Shown here: positions 59,832-64,000 of the stretch, piece after piece
Position numbering within the stretch: position 1 is the stretch's first letter
Layout of the letters: every line of letters begins with the position of its first letter
From: Streptomyces halstedii
GTDB lineage: Bacteria; Actinomycetota; Actinomycetes; Streptomycetales; Streptomycetaceae
Assembly: GCA_000720535.1 (NCBI GenBank)
Contig: JOAZ01000027.1
Location: 1 to 64,000 of the forward strand
Direction of reading: 5' to 3'
DNA length: 64,000 nucleotides
Position numbers and translations under genes: made by a program
Notes under the pieces: generated by a model
The model's input: the letters and a program-made list of their open reading frames with translations, nothing else
Database searches by the model: none
Told to the model about the DNA's origin: nothing

Positions 59832-60140
59832 ATGAGCGCCGAGGACCTCGAGAAGTACGAGACCGAGATGGAGCTGAAGCTCTACCGGGAGTACCGCGAC
59901 GTCGTCGGCCTGTTCAAATACGTGATCGAGACCGAGCGGCGGTTCTACCTCACCAACGACTACGAGATGCAGGTGCACTCGGTTCAGGGCGAGGTCTTCT
60001 TCGAGGTTTCCATGGCTGACGCGTGGGTCTGGGACATGTACCGGCCCGCACGATTCGTCAAGCAAGTGCGTGTGCTGACGTTCAAGGACGTGAACATCGA
60101 GGAGCTCAACAAGAGCGACCTCGAACTTCCGGGGGGCTGA
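59832..60140 (+). CDS. DUF2469 family protein
   Basis: 102-residue acidic protein of the actinobacterial DUF2469 family, starting [20 protein letters not shown] and ending LNKSDLELP. The ATG is preceded by GAAGGGGAACATGCC. It is typically encoded just before yraN-yifB-dprA, as here. No cysteine or membrane segment; function unknown. Confidence 0.92.
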   Translation: MSAEDLEKYETEMELKLYREYRDVVGLFKYVIETERRFYLTNDYEMQVHSVQGEVFFEVSMADAWVWDMYRPARFVKQVRVLTFKDVNIEELNKSDLELPGG

Positions 60141-60263
60141 CGGAGCGGCCGCCGGGCAGGGCGGGGCGGGCCCGGGCCGGCGCGGCCGGCCGGGCGGGGC
60201 TGGCCAGGCGGCTCTGCTTCCTTCCGCTCCGGCTTCCCGTCTCACCCCTGGGGGTGGCCGGGA

Positions 60264-60289
60264 TATCCACATCGACGAGGTTGTCCACC
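60264..60289 (+). promoter_or_regulatory. Pair of DnaA-box-like sequences upstream of yraN
   Basis: TATCCACAT (from 60264) and TTGTCCACC (from 60281) lie 17 bases apart in the 205-base gap before yraN. The second differs from the Streptomyces DnaA box TTGTCCACA at the last base. The region also contains the AT-rich promoter-like patch AGATCCAAAAGATC. Confidence 0.3.
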
Positions 60290-60345
60290 AAGATCCAAAA
60301 GATCGGGTGACAGGCGGCAGAGTCGGTGCCGGAGGTGGTGCCGGG

Positions 60346-60705
60346 ATGAACGCACGGGGAGCACTCGGGCGGTACGGCGAGGATCTGGCGGCGCGGCTGC
60401 TGACCGAGGCCGGAATGGCCGTGCTGGAGCGCAATTGGCGCTGTCGCGCGGGAGAGATCGACATCGTTGCCAGGGACGGCGACGCGGTGGTGATCTGCGA
60501 GGTGAAGACCCGCAGGTCAGCCGCGTTCGAGCATCCGATGCAGGCCGTCACGCCGGTCAAGGCGGACCGGCTGCGCAGGCTCGCCGAGATCTGGCTCGCC
60601 CGGCACGGCGGCGCTCCGCCGGGCGGGGTCAGGATCGATCTGGTCGGCGTCCTCCTTCCCCGGCGGGGTGCGCCGGTCACCGAGCACGCGCGGGGTGTGG
60701 CCTGA
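60346..60705 (+). CDS. YraN family protein (UPF0102)
   Basis: 119-residue protein with the restriction-endonuclease-like fold of UPF0102: [13 protein letters not shown] near 8, [29 protein letters not shown] near 32-60, holding the E-D-ExK nuclease motif. GGAGGTGGTGCCGGG precedes the ATG. Its stop overlaps the yifB start (TGATG). Encoded with DNA-uptake genes yifB and dprA; likely a DNA-processing nuclease or resolvase, not proven. Confidence 0.94.
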   Translation: MNARGALGRYGEDLAARLLTEAGMAVLERNWRCRAGEIDIVARDGDAVVICEVKTRRSAAFEHPMQAVTPVKADRLRRLAEIWLARHGGAPPGGVRIDLVGVLLPRRGAPVTEHARGVA

Positions 60706-62324
60706 TGGGGTTCGCGCGGGCGTGCTCGGTGGCACTGGCGGGCGTCGAAGGCGTGGTGGTGGAGGTCCAGGCGGATCTGGAACCAGGTGTGGCGGCGTTC
60801 ACCCTGGTCGGGCTGCCGGACAAGAGCCTGGTGGAGAGCCGCGACCGGGTCAGGGCCGCGGTGGTGAACTCGGGGGCCGAGTGGCCCCAGAAGAAGCTGA
60901 CGGTGGGTCTGTCGCCCGCCTCCGTGCCCAAGAGCGGTTCGGGTTTCGACCTCGCCGTGGCGTGCTCGGTGCTGGGTGCCGCGGAGCGGATCGACCCGGC
61001 CGCCATCGCCGATGTGGTGATGATCGGGGAGCTGGGGCTGGACGGCCGGGTGCGCCCGGTGCGCGGTGTCCTGCCCGCGGTCCTGGCGGCGGCGGAGGCG
61101 GGGTACCGCCAGGTGGTGGTGCCGGAGCAGACCGCCGGAGAGGCCGCCCTGGTACCGGGCGTCTCGGTCCTCGGGGTGCGGAGCCTGCGGCAGCTGATCG
61201 CGGTGCTCGGTGACGAGCCGGTGCCGGACGAGCCCGTGGCCGACGGGGGACGCCCCGACCCCATGCTGGCCGGGCTGATGGTGCCGGGCGCGGGGATCGG
61301 CACCGGACTGGCGGCGGGCGGCCGGGGCGCGGGGCAGCCGCCCGACCTGGCGGACGTCGTCGGCCAGACCAGGGCGCGCAAGGCGCTGGAGGTCGCCGCG
61401 GCCGGCGGGCACCATCTGCTGCTCTCCGGCCCGCCGGGAGCGGGCAAGACCATGCTGGCCGAGCGGCTGAGCGGGATCCTGCCACCCCTGTCCCGGCGGG
61501 AATCCCTCGAAGTGACGGCGGTGCACTCGGTGGCCGGCATTCTTCCCCCGGGCGAACCGCTGGTCACCAGGGCGCCCTACTGCGCGCCGCACCACTCGGC
61601 GACCATGCAGTCCCTGGTGGGCGGAGGCAACGGCCTGCCACGCCCCGGAGCGGTCTCCCTGGCACACCGGGGGATCCTCTTCCTGGACGAGGCCCCCGAA
61701 TTCTCCGGGCGCGCACTGGATGCCCTGCGCCAACCCCTGGAATCCGGACACGTGGTGGTCGCGCGGGCCGCCGGGGTGGTGCGGCTGCCCGCCGGTTTCC
61801 TGCTGGTGCTGGCCGCGAACCCCTGTCCGTGCGGGCGGCACACGCTCACCGGCGCGGGCTGCGAATGCCCGCCCTCGGCCGTCCGCCGCTATCAGGCCCG
61901 GCTGTCCGGGCCGCTGCTGGACCGGGTGGACCTCAGGGTCGAGGTGGAGCCCGTGGGCCGGGCGGACCTGATGGGGTCCGGCGGCCGCGGAGAGTCCTCC
62001 GCCGAGGTCGCCGCGCGGGTGCGCGCGGCCAGGGCACGGGCCGTGGAGCGGCTGGCGGGCACGCGGTGGACCGCCAACAGCCAGGTGCCGGGGCATGAGC
62101 TGCGGACCCGGCTGACCGCGGCGCCGGGCGCCCTGATGGCGGCCGAGCGGGACATGGAGCGGGGCCTGCTCACGGCGCGGGGGCTGGACCGGGTGCTGCG
62201 GGTGGCGTGGACCGTGGCGGACCTCCGGGCGGCCGACCGCCCGGACGCCTCCGACATCGCGGTGGCTCTGGAGCTGCGTACGGGGATCCATCGGGGGGCC
62301 CTGCTGAAGGCCGGTGCGTCATGA
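60705..62324 (+). CDS. YifB/ComM family Mg-chelatase-like AAA ATPase
   Basis: 539 residues. The N-terminal Lon-protease-like domain lacks the catalytic dyad (VEVQADLEPGVAAFTLVGLPD near 16). The AAA core has Walker A GPPGAGKTML near 243 and Walker B LFLDEAPEF near 325. A zinc-binding insert, NPCPCG...GCECPP, lies near 368-390. ComM in other bacteria is a helicase promoting branch migration during transformation. The last codons overlap an ATG (ATGA at 62321) that opens a short repeat-encoded ORF. Confidence 0.95.
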   Translation: MGFARACSVALAGVEGVVVEVQADLEPGVAAFTLVGLPDKSLVESRDRVRAAVVNSGAEWPQKKLTVGLSPASVPKSGSGFDLAVACSVLGAAERIDPAAIADVVMIGELGLDGRVRPVRGVLPAVLAAAEAGYRQVVVPEQTAGEAALVPGVSVLGVRSLRQLIAVLGDEPVPDEPVADGGRPDPMLAGLMVPGAGIGTGLAAGGRGAGQPPDLADVVGQTRARKALEVAAAGGHHLLLSGPPGAGKTMLAERLSGILPPLSRRESLEVTAVHSVAGILPPGEPLVTRAPYCAPHHSATMQSLVGGGNGLPRPGAVSLAHRGILFLDEAPEFSGRALDALRQPLESGHVVVARAAGVVRLPAGFLLVLAANPCPCGRHTLTGAGCECPPSAVRRYQARLSGPLLDRVDLRVEVEPVGRADLMGSGGRGESSAEVAARVRAARARAVERLAGTRWTANSQVPGHELRTRLTAAPGALMAAERDMERGLLTARGLDRVLRVAWTVADLRAADRPDASDIAVALELRTGIHRGALLKAGAS

Positions 62325-62420
62325 GGGCCCCGACGACCGTCGTCCGTGCGTTCAGGAACGCCCCGACGACCGTCCTCCGTGCGTTCAGGAACGCCCCGAC
62401 GACCGTCCGCGGTGCGTCAT
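62313..62420 (+). repeat. 33-bp tandem repeat between yifB and dprA
   Basis: Units beginning at 62313, 62345 and 62378, with a partial fourth at 62411, are 32, 33 and 33 bases long. The inner units start CGTGCGTTCAGGAACGCCCC and continue GACGACCGTC. The outer units begin GGTGCGTCATGAG, the same sequence at the yifB end and the dprA start. Confidence 0.92.
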
Positions 62421-62422
62421 GA
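62321..62422 (+). CDS. Possible 33-residue repeat-encoded peptide
   Basis: ORF opened by ATG 62321, inside the yifB stop (ATGA), and closed by the TGA at 62420-62422, inside the dprA start (ATGA). It encodes near-identical 11-residue units of the type APTTVxRAFRN. It would let ribosomes pass from yifB to dprA by termination-reinitiation. It may have no function as a protein. Confidence 0.4.
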   Translation: MRAPTTVVRAFRNAPTTVLRAFRNAPTTVRGAS

Positions 62423-63591
62423 GCGTCCGGGCGACCGTCCTCGACGCGGAACGCCGGGCCAGGGCCGCCCTGACCCGCGTCCTGGAACCCGGCGACGAGC
62501 GCGGCGGCCGCTGGCTCCGCGAGCTGGGAGCCGTCGAGCTGCTGCGACGCCTTTCCGGCCCGGACGGCCGGGGCGCGGTGCTCACGGGTGTGACGGCGGC
62601 ACGGCTGGCGGGCTACCGCTTACGGGCCGCCGGGGCCGAGCCCGACCGGGATCTGGCCGCCGTGGACGCCGTCGGCGGGCGCTTCGTCTGCCCGGGGGAC
62701 GGGGAATGGCCGAGCCAGCTGGACGACCTGGGGGACGCGCGGCCCGTCGGGCTCTGGGTGCGGGGCGTTCCCGATCTGCGCCTGTGGGCACTCCGGTCGG
62801 TCGCGGTGGTCGGGGCCCGTGCCTGCACACCGTACGGGGCGCACATGGCCGGCACCCTCGGCGCGGGGCTGGCGGAGCGCGGCTGGGTGGTGGTGTCGGG
62901 GGCCGCCTTCGGAGTGGACGGGGCGGCTCACCGCGGGGCGCTGGGCGCCGGCGGGGCGACCCTGGCCGTGCTGGCCTGCGGCGTGGACGTCGCCTATCCG
63001 CGCGGACACACGGAACTAATCGGCCGCATCGCCGAACAGGGACTCGTCATCGGCGAGTTGCCGCCCGCCGAGCATCCGACGCGCAGCAGGTTCATCCTGC
63101 GCAACCGGGTGATCGCCGCGCTCACCCGGGGCACGGTCGTGGTGGAGGCGGAGTACCGCAGTGGCTCGCTGGTGACGGCCAGGAGCGCCCAACGGCTGGG
63201 CCGCTCCACGATGGGGGTGCCCGGACCCGCGACGAGCGGTCTCTCGGCCGGGGTGCACGAACTGCTGCGCGGTGAGGGCGTCCTGGTCACGGACGCCGCG
63301 GAAGTCATCGAGCTGGTGGGGGAGATCGGGGACCTCGCGCCCGTCCGGCGCGGCCCCGTGCTGCCCCGTGACCTCCTCGACCCCGCCTCCGCGCGCGTCC
63401 TGGACGCCCTGCCCCGGACCGGGGGCATGGACGGGCGTGATGTGGCACGGGCCGCCGGGACGTCCACCGACGAGGCGCTCGGCCGTTTGTACGAACTGCA
63501 CTCACTGGGGTTCGTCGAACGGGAGAGCGATGGATGGAGGTTGGCGCCCGTACCCACACACAATGGGGATGCGCGGCGAGGCGGTACTTGA
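62419..63591 (+). CDS. dprA: DNA-processing protein DprA
   Basis: 390 residues. The Rossmann-like DprA core from about 130 has VVGARACTPYGA, VVSGAAFGVDGAAHRGAL near 160, ACGVDVAYPRGH near 190, FILRNRVIAALT near 225 and VVEAEYRSGSLVTA near 240. A C-terminal winged-helix domain covers about 320-385. DprA loads RecA on single-stranded DNA in transformable species; its use in Streptomyces is unclear. Codon 68 (62620-62622) is TTA. ATG 62419 was chosen. Confidence 0.93.
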   Translation: MSVRATVLDAERRARAALTRVLEPGDERGGRWLRELGAVELLRRLSGPDGRGAVLTGVTAARLAGYRLRAAGAEPDRDLAAVDAVGGRFVCPGDGEWPSQLDDLGDARPVGLWVRGVPDLRLWALRSVAVVGARACTPYGAHMAGTLGAGLAERGWVVVSGAAFGVDGAAHRGALGAGGATLAVLACGVDVAYPRGHTELIGRIAEQGLVIGELPPAEHPTRSRFILRNRVIAALTRGTVVVEAEYRSGSLVTARSAQRLGRSTMGVPGPATSGLSAGVHELLRGEGVLVTDAAEVIELVGEIGDLAPVRRGPVLPRDLLDPASARVLDALPRTGGMDGRDVARAAGTSTDEALGRLYELHSLGFVERESDGWRLAPVPTHNGDARRGGT

Positions 63592-63840
63592 CCTGAAGCA
63601 TTCGGGTGAAAAGGTGATGCCGATGACCTCGGCGGCACCCGACGAGGCCTACAGGGCCGGTGTGTGCGGCGCCGGTCCCGGTCCCGGCCCTGTCCGAAGG
63701 AACGGTGGGGAGGCCGGAATCGCGCGGTACGGATCCCCGGTCCTGTGCACACCGCAACACGTCAGTCACGCTACGCTCGCAAGGATCCCGCCCCAGAGAC
63801 ACGTCCCAGCACCACACAGCAGAACGGCTCAAGGCACCAC
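63592..63840 (+). promoter_or_regulatory. Upstream region of whiG
   Basis: About 250 bases between dprA and whiG. Contains AT-richer patches near 63590-63620 and 63750-63790. AAGGCACCAC precedes the whiG ATG as a weak ribosome binding site. No firm promoter hexamers called. Confidence 0.4.
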
Positions 63841-64000
63841 ATGCCCCAGCACACCTCCGGGTCTGACCGCGCGGCAGTACCACCGGCTGCGCGTGGCACT
63901 GTGCGCCCGTCTGCCCCCTCCTCGCTCGACGAGTTGTGGCGTTCCTACAAGACCACGGGCGACGAGCGGCTGCGGGAGCAACTGATCCTGCACTACTCGC
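63841..64000 (+). CDS. whiG: RNA polymerase sigma factor WhiG (partial, 5' end)
   Basis: First 53 codons of a sigma-28/FliA-type factor, cut by the window edge. After a 27-residue Pro/Ala/Ser-rich start ([19 protein letters not shown]) the start of sigma region 1.2/2 is seen: [20 protein letters not shown] then LILHYS. This N-terminus and the position after the yifB-dprA cluster match Streptomyces whiG, the sigma factor that starts sporulation of aerial hyphae. Confidence 0.93.
   Translation, partial: MPQHTSGSDRAAVPPAARGTVRPSAPSSLDELWRSYKTTGDERLREQLILHYS

Noticed and set aside
60141-60345. Possible replication origin suggested by DnaA-like boxes
   Set aside because: Only two imperfect boxes, no cluster, and no dnaA/dnaN/gyr genes nearby.

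Overview
The window is a very GC-rich, gene-dense stretch of core chromosome from a Streptomyces-type actinomycete. Evidence for this is the conservon (cvn) signalling operon, the NdgR-type IclR regulator beside leuCD, a HupS-type HU with a lysine/alanine tail, GlcP, NsdA, the amtB-glnK-glnD operon with GlnR-like boxes, four tandem signal peptidases, and the start of the sporulation sigma factor gene whiG at the right edge. The gene order agrees with what I recall of the conserved stretch of the Streptomyces coelicolor chromosome running from the cvn1 operon to whiG. No prophage, plasmid, insertion sequence, CRISPR array or biosynthetic cluster was seen.

Layout. 1-5 kb: cvnA-B-C-D on the minus strand (cvnD cut by the window edge). 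5.5-9.5 kb: a possible 51-residue ORF, a fumarylacetoacetate hydrolase-family gene, gltX, a HAD phosphatase, then five tRNA genes (Gln-Glu-Glu-Gln-Glu). 9.8-13.8 kb: ndgR divergent from leuC-leuD, a small conserved-looking protein, hupS. 13.9-21.2 kb: a small ORF and fbiD/cofC (minus), then plsC-gpsA-ddlA (plus), a DUF3515 lipoprotein and a lone AsnC ligand-binding domain (minus), thiL-thiD, rpmB (minus). 21.5-30.7 kb: a DhaL/DAK2 protein, recG-rsmD-coaD, a DivIVA/ATP-synthase-b-like coiled coil, DUF177-rpmF-rnc-mutM. 30.8-44.3 kb: a CAP-domain protein (minus), acyP, a small coiled-coil protein, smc, glcP, an NCS1 permease (minus), ftsY, a prim-pol-like protein (minus), nsdA. 44.7-50.7 kb: amtB-glnK-glnD and ffh. 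50.7-52.9 kb: a methyltransferase (minus) and a SprT-like protein. 53.0-60.1 kb: rpsP-khpA-rimM-trmD-rplS, sipW-X-Y-Z, a NUDIX gene, a DUF2469 gene. 60.3-64 kb: yraN-yifB-dprA and the first 160 bases of whiG.

How it fits together. The gene content is housekeeping: translation and ribosome biogenesis (gltX, tRNAs, rpmB, rpmF, rpsP, rimM, trmD, rplS, rsmD, rnc), co-translational targeting and secretion (ffh, ftsY, four sip genes), nucleoid and DNA maintenance (hupS, smc, recG, mutM, yraN, dprA), cofactor, lipid and wall precursors (coaD, thiLD, fbiD, plsC, gpsA, ddlA), leucine synthesis, and nitrogen sensing. Several genes are developmental regulators (cvn operon, ndgR, nsdA, whiG).

I did not find an undescribed multigene system. 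The points most worth a second look are small-scale. There is a triplicated 33-bp unit between yifB and dprA that opens a short ORF coupled by ATGA overlaps at both ends. A proline-rich insertion of about 120 residues sits in the SMC hinge. The only two in-frame TTA codons I found in called genes are in nsdA and dprA. The DUF177 gene upstream of rpmF has a probable CTG start. The rplS leader can adopt alternative pairings. Several perfect-period tandem repeats (16, 21 and 36 bp) occupy intergenic DNA.
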